Below are positions 1 through 6,712 of a stretch of DNA of 6,848 nt, in pieces. Numbering within the stretch: position 1 is the stretch's first letter; every line of letters starts with the position of its first letter. The notes under the pieces were generated by a model, which saw only the letters and a program-made list of their open reading frames with translations, was not told the DNA's origin and searched no databases. The translations under genes were made by a program, and so were the position numbers. The stretch is from Methanosarcinales archaeon (GTDB lineage Archaea; Halobacteriota; Syntropharchaeia; Alkanophagales; Methanospirareceae): NCBI GenBank assembly GCA_025464585.1, contig JAODGL010000044.1, positions 7,850-14,697 on the forward strand. Reading direction: 5' to 3'.

Positions 1-1099
1 TACTACCGTATCTCTTCGCTTTTTTCAGTGCCATCAATGTATCCGCCGTCTCCCCTGATTGCGTAATCGCCATTGTTATTATATTCGTTCCATCAAGCAC
101 AAAATCCGAGTAATTGAACTCTGATGCAAGCTCTACCTGGACGGGAACCCTTGCCAAATTCTCTATTATCTGTTTCCCGCACAGAGTGGCATAGTAGGAC
201 GTTCCGCAGGCGACCATCAAAATGCTTCTGCCTTTCGCATTGCCTTCAAGCTCGAACCCCAGATTTATCCTATCCTCTGCTAAGTAACCTCTAAGTGTAT
301 CCATAATTGCCCTTGGCTCCTCATGGATTTCTTTCAGCATAAAGTGCTCATATCCTCCTTTCTCGGCGTCTTCTATCGTCCAGGGTATTAATTTTTCTTC
401 CCGCCTTACCTCGGTACCTCCGTTCTCTATGTATATTGAATCCTTTTTTACAACTGCGAGGTCTCCTTCCTCCAGATAAATTACCCTGTTCGTCTGTTCA
501 AGCACTGCCGGTACGTCAGAAGCAATAAAATTCTCACGGTCTCCAACACCTATAATGAGTGGAGATTCATTCCTCGCTGCTACTAAACCATCAAACCCCT
601 TTTCCGCAACAATTATTGCATAAGACCCTTTCAAACGAGCTAAAGCTTCCCTTACCGCTTCCTTTAGTTGCCAATTAAACTTCTTTAAAGAAAGGTTTAT
701 CAAATGCGGTATGACTTCCGTATCCGTCTCTGATACGAACTCGTATCCCTGGTTCAAAAGCTCCTCTTTTATGTGTTGGTAGTTCTCGATTATACCATTA
801 TGAACAACGGCAATTTCTCCTTTGCCATCAAGATGAGGATGAGCATTTCTCTTCGAGGGCTCTCCATGTGTCGCCCATCTCGTATGTCCAATTGCTACAT
901 TACCCCTGTACTCTGATTCCGACAGGTTCTTTTTCAAATGGTCTATGGTTCCTGCATCCTTATGCAGCTTTGGATTGCCATCTTCTAATAATACAAACAC
1001 ACCACATGAATCATATCCCCGGTATTCAATCCTTTTCAACGATTCTAAGATGATTGGTAGCGCTTCTCTTTCTCCTACATACCCCACAATTCCACACAT
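1..1099 (-). CDS. glmS: Glutamine--fructose-6-phosphate aminotransferase (isomerizing), 3' end cut off by window edge
   Basis: This enzyme makes glucosamine-6-phosphate from fructose-6-phosphate and glutamine in the cytosol, the first committed step toward UDP-GlcNAc. The visible 366 residues start MCGIVGYVG, so after Met removal Cys2 is the N-terminal nucleophile of the class II glutaminase domain. Other glutaminase motifs are EYRGYDS (25-31), GHTRWATHG (71-79), HNG (100-102) and ETDTEV (124-129). The first SIS sugar-isomerase domain follows, with ACGTSYYA (297-304) and TQSGETADT (346-354). Family members are about 600 residues, so roughly 240 residues, including the second SIS domain, lie outside the window. 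The ATG is fixed because Cys must be residue 2. It sits 3 bases after the stop of the GlmU-like gene with only a weak GGTAG upstream, so translation probably depends on coupling. No frameshift or lost key residue is seen in the visible part. Confidence 0.96.
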   Translation of the reverse strand, partial: MCGIVGYVGEREALPIILESLKRIEYRGYDSCGVFVLLEDGNPKLHKDAGTIDHLKKNLSESEYRGNVAIGHTRWATHGEPSKRNAHPHLDGKGEIAVVHNGIIENYQHIKEELLNQGYEFVSETDTEVIPHLINLSLKKFNWQLKEAVREALARLKGSYAIIVAEKGFDGLVAARNESPLIIGVGDRENFIASDVPAVLEQTNRVIYLEEGDLAVVKKDSIYIENGGTEVRREEKLIPWTIEDAEKGGYEHFMLKEIHEEPRAIMDTLRGYLAEDRINLGFELEGNAKGRSILMVACGTSYYATLCGKQIIENLARVPVQVELASEFNYSDFVLDGTNIITMAITQSGETADTLMALKKAKRYGS

Positions 1100-1102
1100 T
1101 TT

Positions 1103-2284
1103 TTATACTACCAAGCTACCATCCGGTATTCTTCCACTTAGCTCCTTCATTGATTTTATCCTACAACGATTTCCAATTATCGTTCCCGGGTAAGCGATTA
1201 CATTGCTTCCTATCTCGCAATATTCACCTACCATCGCTCCAACTTTCACCCTGCGATGTTCACCTCCAATTTCTATTTCTGCTTCTTCGCTTCTTGCTAT
1301 GAATCCTCCCTCCGCATACGAGCCGGTATCAAAAATAGAATCTTGAATAGCAGAGAACGAGCCGATTTTCACCATCTCTGTTAACACCGAGTTCTTAATC
1401 TCTGTAAACGCGCCTATTGTAACATCATTTCCTATACTCGTGGATGGGAAAATACATGCATTGGGACCAATCTCGCAATTCTCTCCTATAATAACAGGTC
1501 CTTTCACATACGAATTTGCCCTTATTACTGAATTTTTACCTATTGTCACTCGTCCATCTATTGTCACACCACGTTCTATTTTCCCCTTCACTTCCGCCGG
1601 GTTCTCCCTTAAGACTATGCCATTCAAACTCAGGATGTCCCAGGGATAAACCGCATCCAACCAGGCTCCATGCGTTTCACATGCTTTTACACGATTACCT
1701 CTGCGAATCATGCTCAATAAGCCTGATATCAGGTCATCATCTAAAAATGCGAATATTCCCTGCTCAAAGGCATATATTCCGGTATTGACCAGATTGCTTA
1801 TCTCTTTGCTTGGTTTCTCTATAATATCCTTGATCATTCCATTTTCCACCGTTACAACACCATATTTGCTCACATCATTATGCGCTTTTATTAATATCCC
1901 ATTTTCATCTATATCCAAAAGACCGGAATCCGAAATGGTATCCGCTTGAATTACGTTATCGCCAGGCAAAACAAGAAATTTATCATCTGTTTTTCCCTCT
2001 GCCTGTTTCAGTGCATCCCCGGTTCCAAGCAGGTGTTTCTGGAAAACATAATCTATTTCCACGCCTAAAGCCTTCCCGTCTTCAAAATAATCCATTATTT
2101 TCTCTTTTTTATAACCCACGACAAATATAATCCGTCTTATTCCGTTTCTTTCTAATGCCTCAACTACATACTGCATAATCGGCTTGTTCGCTACCTTTAT
2201 CATTACCTTTGGCTTCGAAGCTGTAAACGGTCTTAGCCTTTCTCCTTCTCCCGCAGCAAGCACTACTGCCTGTTTAAACGACAT
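1103..2284 (-). CDS. glmU: GlmU-like bifunctional sugar-1-phosphate nucleotidyltransferase / left-handed beta-helix acyltransferase
   Basis: This 393-residue protein matches the archaeal GlmU-type architecture. An N-terminal nucleotidyltransferase domain spans about 4-225 and a hexapeptide-repeat left-handed beta-helix about 235-375. The nucleotide-binding signature is AAGEGERLRPFTASKPK (10-26), with Glu where Thr or Lys is often found. It is followed by QKHLLGTGDAL (82-92), the metal-site LPGDN (106-110), IIEKPS (154-159), NTGIY (167-171) and WLDAVYPWDIL (208-218). Known archaeal members use UTP or dTTP on sugar-1-phosphates and many also acetylate GlcN-1-P. With glmS next door, UDP-GlcNAc synthesis is the best inference. 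The segment around 310-335 lacks the His/Tyr and GAGT-x-x-ANLR features I recall from characterised archaeal acetyltransferases, so the second activity is uncertain. A simple UDP- or dTDP-sugar pyrophosphorylase is the alternative. The ATG directly abuts the EF-2 TAA. An AGTGAT at 2297-2302 lies 12 bases upstream, rather far for a ribosome binding site, so coupling is likely. Confidence 0.87.
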   Translation of the reverse strand: MSFKQAVVLAAGEGERLRPFTASKPKVMIKVANKPIMQYVVEALERNGIRRIIFVVGYKKEKIMDYFEDGKALGVEIDYVFQKHLLGTGDALKQAEGKTDDKFLVLPGDNVIQADTISDSGLLDIDENGILIKAHNDVSKYGVVTVENGMIKDIIEKPSKEISNLVNTGIYAFEQGIFAFLDDDLISGLLSMIRRGNRVKACETHGAWLDAVYPWDILSLNGIVLRENPAEVKGKIERGVTIDGRVTIGKNSVIRANSYVKGPVIIGENCEIGPNACIFPSTSIGNDVTIGAFTEIKNSVLTEMVKIGSFSAIQDSIFDTGSYAEGGFIARSEEAEIEIGGEHRRVKVGAMVGEYCEIGSNVIAYPGTIIGNRCRIKSMKELSGRIPDGSLVV

Positions 2285-4471
2285 TTACGACACGAAATCA
2301 CTTGCCTTTGGCATTTCCAGCTTCATTCCCTTCCTTTTTCTCACTTCCATCACCTTTTCGCCGAACAGGTTTTGAGGTATAGGCTTGAAGCCAGCGAACT
2401 CGGTGCTCCATAGCGCTCTACCTTCCGTTGCAGACCTTATGTCGCCAGCAAAGCCAATCATCTCTGCGACTGGCGCTTCTGCCTGCAATGAGACCATATT
2501 GCCTTCGGTTTTTATGTCCAGTATCTGCCCTCTTCTGCCCTGTATCTCGCGCGTTACATTCCCAAGCAAATTCTGCGGTATATTTATGAACACTTCCTGG
2601 ACAGGTTCGAGGAAGGTAGCGCGTGCAAGCAGCATAGCAGCAAGTATAGCACTTCGCACTGCGGGAATAACCTGTGCAGGTCCACGGTGTATCGAATCCT
2701 CGTGCAGCTTTACGTCCATCAGCTTTACTTTTACACCTCTACACTTCTCCTTTGCTAAGGGTCCCTTCTGCATCACGTCCTCGAAGCCCTCCTGGATCAG
2801 CTCCATCGTCTCTCGGAGATACTGAATCCCTTTTGTCATATCTATCAGCACGTTGCCCTCGATGATATTAACGACTCTCTTTGCTTCCTCTTTGGGCATA
2901 CCTGCCTCCACCAGTTTATCTCGCATCAAAACTTTGTCTTTGCCCACGGTTATCCCTTCTGTTATTATCTTTCCTACTACTTCTGCACCCAAAGGCTCGA
3001 CTTCAAAATAGAACTTGTTGTGCCTGTTAGGCGATTTCCCTTCCACAGGACCTGCATGCCCTTCCACCGTCTCACGATAAACGACAATAGGTGGCGAAGC
3101 GATTATGGGAACGTCCTCATCATATTCTATCCGGTGCGTGATTATTTCAAGATGCAGCTCTCCCATTCCCGATACGAGATGTTCACCTGTTTCCTCGTTT
3201 ATCTCCACGCGTATCATCGGGTCTTCTTTCGCCAGCTTCCTGAGCACCTCTATCAGTCGAGGTAAGTCTTTCGTGCTCTTTGCTTCCAGCGCAACCGTAA
3301 CAACTGGCTCACTGTAATGCTTCATGCTTTCGAATGGAACCATCTCAGTAGTAGAAAGCGTAGAACCTACCACAGCGTCTTTCAGACCTACGAGAGCAAC
3401 TATGTTACCCGCGGGCACCTTATCCACTTCCACACGTTCCTGTCCCTCGAATATGCCCACCTGCTGAATTCTGTTCTTTTTATACAAGCCGGATATGAAC
3501 ACTTCCGTCCCTTTTTCCACGGTCCCGCTGAAAAGTCTCCCGGTGGCAACTTCACCGGCATGGGGGTCCACAGAGATGCTGGTTACCATAAAAGCGACAT
3601 CTCCTGTTCTATCACATTTTGCCATGCTCTTACCTATCTCGCTCTCTGCATCGCCTTGCCATATCACCGGAACTCGATACTTCTGCGCTTCTACCGGATT
3701 TGGCAGATGCTCTGTGATCATATCAAGAACTGCTTCATAAGCAGGACACTTCAACGCTAATTCCTTCATGTTGTTCTGCTTGCAGTACTCGAAAACCTCC
3801 TTAAAGCTAATCCCTGTCTTGCGCATGGTCGGGACGCTAATAGCCCAGTTATATAATGCAGAGCCAAAAGCAACATTACCCTTTGCTGCATCCAGCTTCC
3901 AGTCTTCGTATTTATCCTTTTTCATACCCTGCATCAGTTTGTTTACCTTGTCTATTATCTTACCGAGCCGGATTTGCATCTCCCGCGCATCCACTTTCAA
4001 CTCGTTTATCATCCTGTCAACCTTGTTAATGAAAAGAACGGGTTTTACGTTCTCTTTCATCGCCTGCCTCAGCACGGTCTCGGTCTGCGGCATAGCTCCT
4101 TCCACGGCATCAACGACCACTACGGCACCATCAACCGCTCTCAACGCCCTTGTCACATCGCCACCAAAGTCAACATGACCCGGGGTATCAATAAGATTTA
4201 TGAGATGCTCTTCTCCTTTGTAATCATAAACCATGGATGCATTTGCGGCAAATATCGTTATCCCCCTTTCCTGCTCCAGATAGTAAAAATCCGTGAAGAG
4301 TTGCTCGCCTGCCAATTCTTTCGATATTATGCCCGCACCTGCAAGTAGGTTGTCAGTCAAAGTGGTCTTTCCATGGTCTATATGAGCAATGATGCCTATG
4401 TTCCTTATTCGCTCGGTCTGGTCCATCAATACTTTTACCTTTTCCGCTGCCTTCCTTCCTCTTGTTGCCAT
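2285..4471 (-). CDS. fusA: Translation elongation factor 2 (aEF-2)
   Basis: This is the ribosomal translocase GTPase, which moves tRNAs and mRNA after each peptide bond. It has 728 residues, full length for archaeal EF-2. The GTPase motifs are all intact: P-loop AHIDHGKT (29-36), switch I RGITI (69-73), DTPGH (95-99), NKVD (149-152) and GSAL in the SAL-type G5 position. Domain IV carries [12 protein letters not shown], and His595 is the expected diphthamide site, so this is archaeal/eukaryotic EF-2 and not bacterial EF-G. The C-terminal domain V ends with the usual basic VRKRKG stretch. The start is supported by a strong ribosome binding site 6 bases upstream. It is the first gene of a minus-strand cluster with the GlmU-like gene and glmS. 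In many euryarchaea this gene sits in the str operon with rps12, rps7 and EF-1 alpha. None of these is present here. Confidence 0.98.
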   Translation of the reverse strand: MATRGRKAAEKVKVLMDQTERIRNIGIIAHIDHGKTTLTDNLLAGAGIISKELAGEQLFTDFYYLEQERGITIFAANASMVYDYKGEEHLINLIDTPGHVDFGGDVTRALRAVDGAVVVVDAVEGAMPQTETVLRQAMKENVKPVLFINKVDRMINELKVDAREMQIRLGKIIDKVNKLMQGMKKDKYEDWKLDAAKGNVAFGSALYNWAISVPTMRKTGISFKEVFEYCKQNNMKELALKCPAYEAVLDMITEHLPNPVEAQKYRVPVIWQGDAESEIGKSMAKCDRTGDVAFMVTSISVDPHAGEVATGRLFSGTVEKGTEVFISGLYKKNRIQQVGIFEGQERVEVDKVPAGNIVALVGLKDAVVGSTLSTTEMVPFESMKHYSEPVVTVALEAKSTKDLPRLIEVLRKLAKEDPMIRVEINEETGEHLVSGMGELHLEIITHRIEYDEDVPIIASPPIVVYRETVEGHAGPVEGKSPNRHNKFYFEVEPLGAEVVGKIITEGITVGKDKVLMRDKLVEAGMPKEEAKRVVNIIEGNVLIDMTKGIQYLRETMELIQEGFEDVMQKGPLAKEKCRGVKVKLMDVKLHEDSIHRGPAQVIPAVRSAILAAMLLARATFLEPVQEVFINIPQNLLGNVTREIQGRRGQILDIKTEGNMVSLQAEAPVAEMIGFAGDIRSATEGRALWSTEFAGFKPIPQNLFGEKVMEVRKRKGMKLEMPKASDFVS

Positions 4472-4477
4472 TCTTGT

Positions 4478-4485
4478 ATCACCTT
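4478..4485 (-). promoter_or_regulatory. Ribosome binding site of EF-2
   Basis: The minus-strand octamer AAGGTGAT is complementary to the archaeal 16S rRNA 3' end (anti-SD AUCACCUCC) and lies 6 bases before the ATG at 4471. It sets the EF-2 start and implies a leadered transcript beginning at or above position 4486. Confidence 0.85.
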
Positions 4486-4532
4486 GTCTTTTATTTTATA
4501 TAAGTATAAAAATATAGATATAAGAAATAGAT
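4486..4532. promoter_or_regulatory. Divergent AT-rich promoter region for EF-2 (minus) and tRNA-Asp (plus)
   Basis: The 61 bases between the EF-2 start and the tRNA are almost pure A/T above 4490. On the plus strand TATAAAAATA (4505-4514) lies about 25 bases before the first tRNA base, the usual archaeal TATA distance. Read on the minus strand, the same bases (TTTTTATA, 4505-4512) lie about 25 bases before the earliest start that would still include the EF-2 ribosome binding site. A further TTATATAA-like element covers about 4495-4502. Both promoters therefore seem to share or overlap one TATA region. The transcription starts are inferred from spacing only. Confidence 0.6.
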
Positions 4533-4605
4533 GCCCGGGTGGTGTAGCGGCCTATCATTGAGCCCTGTCGAGGCTCGGACTCGGGTTCAAATCCCGACCT
4601 GGGCG
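4533..4605 (+). tRNA. tRNA-Asp (anticodon GTC)
   Basis: The gene is 73 bases and folds into a complete cloverleaf with no intron. The acceptor stem pairs GCCCGGG (4533-4539) with CCTGGGC (4598-4604), including one G-T pair, and ends in discriminator G (4605). The D arm has GTG pairing with CAT and a U-U at 13-22, plus a loop with the invariant A14, GG and A21. The anticodon stem is GAGCC/GGCTC around the loop CTGTCGA, giving anticodon GTC at 4567-4569, which reads GAC and GAU aspartate codons. The T arm TCGGG-TTCAAAT-CCCGA is perfect. CCA is not encoded and must be added enzymatically. It is transcribed away from EF-2 and toward pelA, with only 6 bases before the pelA stop codon. No T-rich terminator follows directly. 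Confidence 0.97.
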
Positions 4606-4611
4606 TTGAAC

Positions 4612-5745
4612 TCAATTAGATACCTTGAATCTCAGTATAGCGGCAATCCCGCCGAGCGCGTTAAGCCTCCTGCCCGGCTCGAACTCCGTGCTGAACACTA
4701 CTACGGTACCCCTCGCTCTTTCTACATCCTTAAGTATACTTTCTATCTCTATTCTCTCCTCCTCCTCGTTCTCTCCCTCCCCTATTCCCGACATCATAAG
4801 CTTTTCATCACTGACAAGTAAAGTTTCTATTGCACCGAACCGCAAAGCATTTATCACCTGGGCTTTTCCATATACCGCCCTCCCGTTCTTCTCCTTGCTT
4901 ATCTCTTCCATTAACCTATCCAGCAGCCTGACTTCTCGTGTCAGTCTTTCCTCTCTCTTCAACCTTTCCACAGCTCCTCTCTTCAAAACTTCTATAAATC
5001 CTGACATACCTATCGAAGAAGCCTGCTCCATTCTCGTTAGCTTCGCTAAATTCGCATCCTTTTCCTTTAAGAAAGAGAAGAAATCGTTCTTTACAAAGCC
5101 AGGACCCGCAATGATTACTGCTTCGGCAGCCGTGCTAAGAAAAGAGTTCTTCAATTGGTTTAGCAGAGTATAAAAAAAATCCTTTTTACTTCCCTCTCTT
5201 TTGCCTTTATCCATACCTTTGCCTGAGCCATACCTTATTGAAAAAAGCTCATCCACACCATATTGTCTTACGATACCCGCAATTGCCTCCCCCTCTTCTA
5301 TGGTGACCACGATTACATCAGGAGAAGCAACGGCTTTTTCCGCCTCTCTTAGCCTTTTCAACTGGTGCTCTTTCCATGTCTTAACGATGGAAAGCTCCGT
5401 ACCGGGTTCGATGTTAAAGGTATGATAAGAGCCCAGTTCAGTCTCCAGTCCTTTCTCAATCACCCCTTTTATACGCAATCTACGAGCAAATTTGTGAAAT
5501 TCGACACTTTCAGCCCTTATGCCCAATCGAAAAGGTTTTTTCTCTGTCTTATCCGGTCTTATCTTATCTGTTGCCTCTTCTATCCTCCTATGCGTAAGGG
5601 AATATACAAGGTCTCCCGCTTCTACTACATGCTTGAGATGCCATAAGTCGTCTAACGATTCGGGCACCAGCGAGAGTTCTCCCACACGTTTCTTCTCACC
5701 GCTTCCTTTCACCTTCGTCTTGAGCTTCCTTTTGACTATTTTCAT
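4612..5745 (-). CDS. pelA: Pelota / Dom34 mRNA surveillance and ribosome rescue factor
   Basis: Pelota is an eRF1 paralogue. With aEF-1 alpha as GTPase partner and ABCE1, it splits ribosomes stalled without a stop codon. The 377 residues show the three-domain plan: an Sm-fold N-terminal domain (about 1-135, with the conserved LDDLWHLKHVVEAGDLVYS region at 31-49), a central domain (about 140-265, with AGPGF at 213-217 and the helical stretch from MEQASS, 239-244), and an eL30-like C-terminal domain (about 270-372, with VYGKAQV, LLVSDEKL and LGGIAAILRF). It lacks the GGQ and NIKS motifs of release factor aRF1, which excludes that paralogue. It is somewhat longer than the roughly 350 residues typical of archaeal pelotas. 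The extra length is in a basic N-terminal start, a Lys/Arg/Gly-rich loop at 173-188 and an acidic loop at 321-334. No later in-frame Met fits, so the 5745 start is kept. Its ribosome binding site is weak (GGGGAT, 11 bases upstream). Confidence 0.96.
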   Translation of the reverse strand: MKIVKRKLKTKVKGSGEKKRVGELSLVPESLDDLWHLKHVVEAGDLVYSLTHRRIEEATDKIRPDKTEKKPFRLGIRAESVEFHKFARRLRIKGVIEKGLETELGSYHTFNIEPGTELSIVKTWKEHQLKRLREAEKAVASPDVIVVTIEEGEAIAGIVRQYGVDELFSIRYGSGKGMDKGKREGSKKDFFYTLLNQLKNSFLSTAAEAVIIAGPGFVKNDFFSFLKEKDANLAKLTRMEQASSIGMSGFIEVLKRGAVERLKREERLTREVRLLDRLMEEISKEKNGRAVYGKAQVINALRFGAIETLLVSDEKLMMSGIGEGENEEEERIEIESILKDVERARGTVVVFSTEFEPGRRLNALGGIAAILRFKVSN

Positions 5746-5766
5746 CTTTTGCTATTATCCCCAGAA

Positions 5767-5782
5767 AGTATTCGGAAATACT
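5767..5782. repeat. 16-base inverted repeat in the pelA/Yip1 divergent spacer
   Basis: AGTATT (5767-5772) and AATACT (5777-5782) are perfect inverted copies separated by CGGA. It lies close to the expected pelA transcription start and upstream of the Yip1-gene TATA box. It could be an operator for a dimeric regulator or a small hairpin in the pelA leader. A chance repeat of this size in AT-rich DNA is also possible. Confidence 0.4.
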
Positions 5783-5788
5783 GATTTA

Positions 5789-5805
5789 ACCGAAAACTTT
5801 ATAAG
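5789..5805 (+). promoter_or_regulatory. BRE and TATA box of the Yip1-family gene, possibly shared with pelA
   Basis: ACCGAAAAC (5789-5797) fits an archaeal BRE and TTTATAAG (5798-5805) a TATA box. A start about 25 bases downstream (about 5825) would leave a short leader holding the ribosome binding site. The core CTTTATAAG reads CTTATAAAG on the other strand, so the same element could drive pelA with a leader of roughly 30 bases. I see no better TATA box for pelA in the 94-base spacer. Confidence 0.7.
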
Positions 5806-5828
5806 CGAAAATTGTTTTTAGTTTTCTT

Positions 5829-5833
5829 GGTGA
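5829..5833 (+). promoter_or_regulatory. Ribosome binding site of the Yip1-family gene
   Basis: GGTGA lies 6 bases upstream of the ATG at 5840 and is complementary to the archaeal anti-SD. Together with the TATA box it fixes this start codon. Confidence 0.8.
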
Positions 5834-5839
5834 CACAAA

Positions 5840-6463
5840 ATGGTGTTAAGTATCGGGGAGAGAATAAAAGGGTTCCTGTTCAGTCCTTCGACCACTTTCG
5901 ACGCTTCTAAGGAAGACACGATTGGCGATGCTCTTAAGTATTTCGTCGTCATTTTAGCGATATATGCGGTGATTTCTGCGTTCATAGCTGCCGTAGCGTT
6001 TTCGTTGTTCGCAGCAATGTTGGGAATGCTTGGAGTCCCTATGATGCCATTAGGAGCAGGCGCGGGAGCTTTAGCAGCTATCGGCGTTTTTGTCGGTGCA
6101 ATCATTGGTGGAATAATTGGCATCTTCATTGGCGGACTCTGGCTTCACCTTTGGGTATTCCTTGTTGGCGGTAGAAATGGCGTAGGGCAGACTATAAAGG
6201 CAGTGACGTATGGAATGACACCAAGTTTACTTTTGGGATGGATTCCGGTGGTAGGCATAATCGCAGGGATATGGGCACTTATCGTAGAAATAATCGGCGT
6301 AAGACAACTTCACGAGCTATCTACTGGAAAGGCAGTTCTCGCGGTGATTATCGCAGTAATCATACCAGCAATCATCATCGGAGCGATAATTGCTACGTTT
6401 ATAGCGACGGTGCCCGGACCGATGTTCCCGAGACCGACAGGACCGGGATTTGGAGGATTTTGA
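5840..6463 (+). CDS. Yip1-domain family integral membrane protein
   Basis: The 207-residue protein is strongly hydrophobic and resembles the Yip1 domain family. Archaeal members of this family are widespread but have no established function. The N-terminus is cytosolic-looking and family-like: a GERIKGFLFSP segment, then TTFDASKEDTIGDALKYF. Predicted membrane segments lie at about 34-60, 74-108 (very Gly/Ala/Ile-rich, perhaps two passes), 128-152 and 165-190. The best-conserved-looking part is GMTPSLLLGWIPVVG (125-139), followed by WALIVEIIGVRQLHEL (145-160) and STGKA. There is no signal peptide apart from the first membrane segment. The last 17 residues form a Pro/Gly-rich tail (PGPMFPRPTGPGFGGF) that probably protrudes from the membrane. 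It is divergently transcribed from pelA and is a single-gene unit closed by its own terminator. The minus-strand frame across its 5' half is an antisense shadow. Confidence 0.88.
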   Translation: MVLSIGERIKGFLFSPSTTFDASKEDTIGDALKYFVVILAIYAVISAFIAAVAFSLFAAMLGMLGVPMMPLGAGAGALAAIGVFVGAIIGGIIGIFIGGLWLHLWVFLVGGRNGVGQTIKAVTYGMTPSLLLGWIPVVGIIAGIWALIVEIIGVRQLHELSTGKAVLAVIIAVIIPAIIIGAIIATFIATVPGPMFPRPTGPGFGGF

Positions 6464-6483
6464 TTATCCTCCTTTTATTTTTT
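6452..6483 (+). terminator. Hairpin plus T-tract terminator overlapping the end of the Yip1-family gene
   Basis: GGAGGAT (6452-6458) and ATCCTCC (6466-6472) form a perfect 7-base-pair stem with loop TTTGATT, followed at once by TTTTATTTTTT (6473-6483). The TGA stop codon at 6461-6463 is inside the loop. T-tracts alone terminate archaeal RNA polymerase, and the added stem gives it the look of a bacterial intrinsic terminator. Confidence 0.8.
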
Positions 6484-6491
6484 ACCTTATT

Positions 6492-6539
6492 TCATCTTAA
6501 CTTCACCGCAGTTCCGTATGCAAGTATCTCCGCGGCGCC
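6492..6539 (-). pseudogene. C-terminal remnant of a YbjQ/UPF0145-family gene
   Basis: The minus strand encodes GAAEILAYGTAVKLR and then a TGA. The AEILAYGTAV piece closely matches the conserved C-terminal end I know for archaeal YbjQ/UPF0145-family proteins, which are about 105 residues and of unclear function. Immediately upstream the frame runs into unrelated sequence (residues KSLRGER, then a TAA at 6579-6581). I found no trace of the rest of the domain in any frame, and no plausible start with a ribosome binding site. It therefore looks like the surviving 3' tip of a deleted gene. The assignment rests on a short match made by eye. Confidence 0.55.
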
Positions 6540-6579
6540 CCGCTCACCCCTCAACGATTTATTAATAATATGTTTAACT

Positions 6580-6600
6580 TAGGTATATATAAATTTTTTG
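6580..6600. promoter_or_regulatory. TATA-like AT-rich patch
   Basis: GTATATATAAATTTTTT (6583-6599) contains a strong TATA-like core. On the plus strand it would start a transcript near 6612, entering the unassigned 6612-6737 segment. On the minus strand it would point at the YbjQ remnant. No gene is clearly served in either direction. Confidence 0.35.
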
Positions 6601-6663
6601 CCATCGCTACCATGCCGACTCTTATCCCTGAGTATCGCAGATCCCCCCTACCTCTGGGCTGAA

Positions 6664-6688
6664 GGAGCGGATACATGCTATACGCTCC
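6664..6688. repeat. Inverted repeat GGAGCG/CGCTCC
   Basis: GGAGCG (6664-6669) and CGCTCC (6683-6688) are perfect inverted copies around a 13-base loop, in which ATA and TAT can pair for three more base pairs. There is no T-tract on the plus strand after it. It may be part of an RNA fold. Confidence 0.4.
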
Positions 6689-6698
6689 CTTAATTACC

Positions 6699-6712
6699 AT
6701 TCCTGGAGGAAT
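6699..6712. repeat. Palindrome ATTCCTGGAGGAAT
   Basis: ATTCCT and AGGAAT are perfect inverted copies with GG between them. It is 10 bases from the preceding inverted repeat, which suggests a structured or protein-bound segment. Chance is not excluded. Confidence 0.4.

Noticed and set aside
2385..2825. Open plus-strand frame of 146 codons
   Set aside because: It lies fully antisense to EF-2, is Ser/Cys/Pro-rich, and has no motif or ribosome binding site. The other plus-strand frames across 868-4378 and 4625-5646 were dropped for the same reason.
4531..4821. Plus-strand frame of 96 codons starting at the tRNA
   Set aside because: Its first part is the tRNA-Asp sequence and the rest is antisense to pelA.
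4612..5745. Release factor aRF1 as an alternative to pelota
   Set aside because: No GGQ or NIKS motif, and the N-terminal domain matches the Sm-like pelota domain.
5818..6129. Minus-strand frame of 103 codons opposite the Yip1-family gene
   Set aside because: Its Pro/Ala/Asn/Ile composition is the reverse reading of Gly/Ala/Ile-rich membrane segments, and the plus-strand gene has its own promoter, ribosome binding site and terminator.
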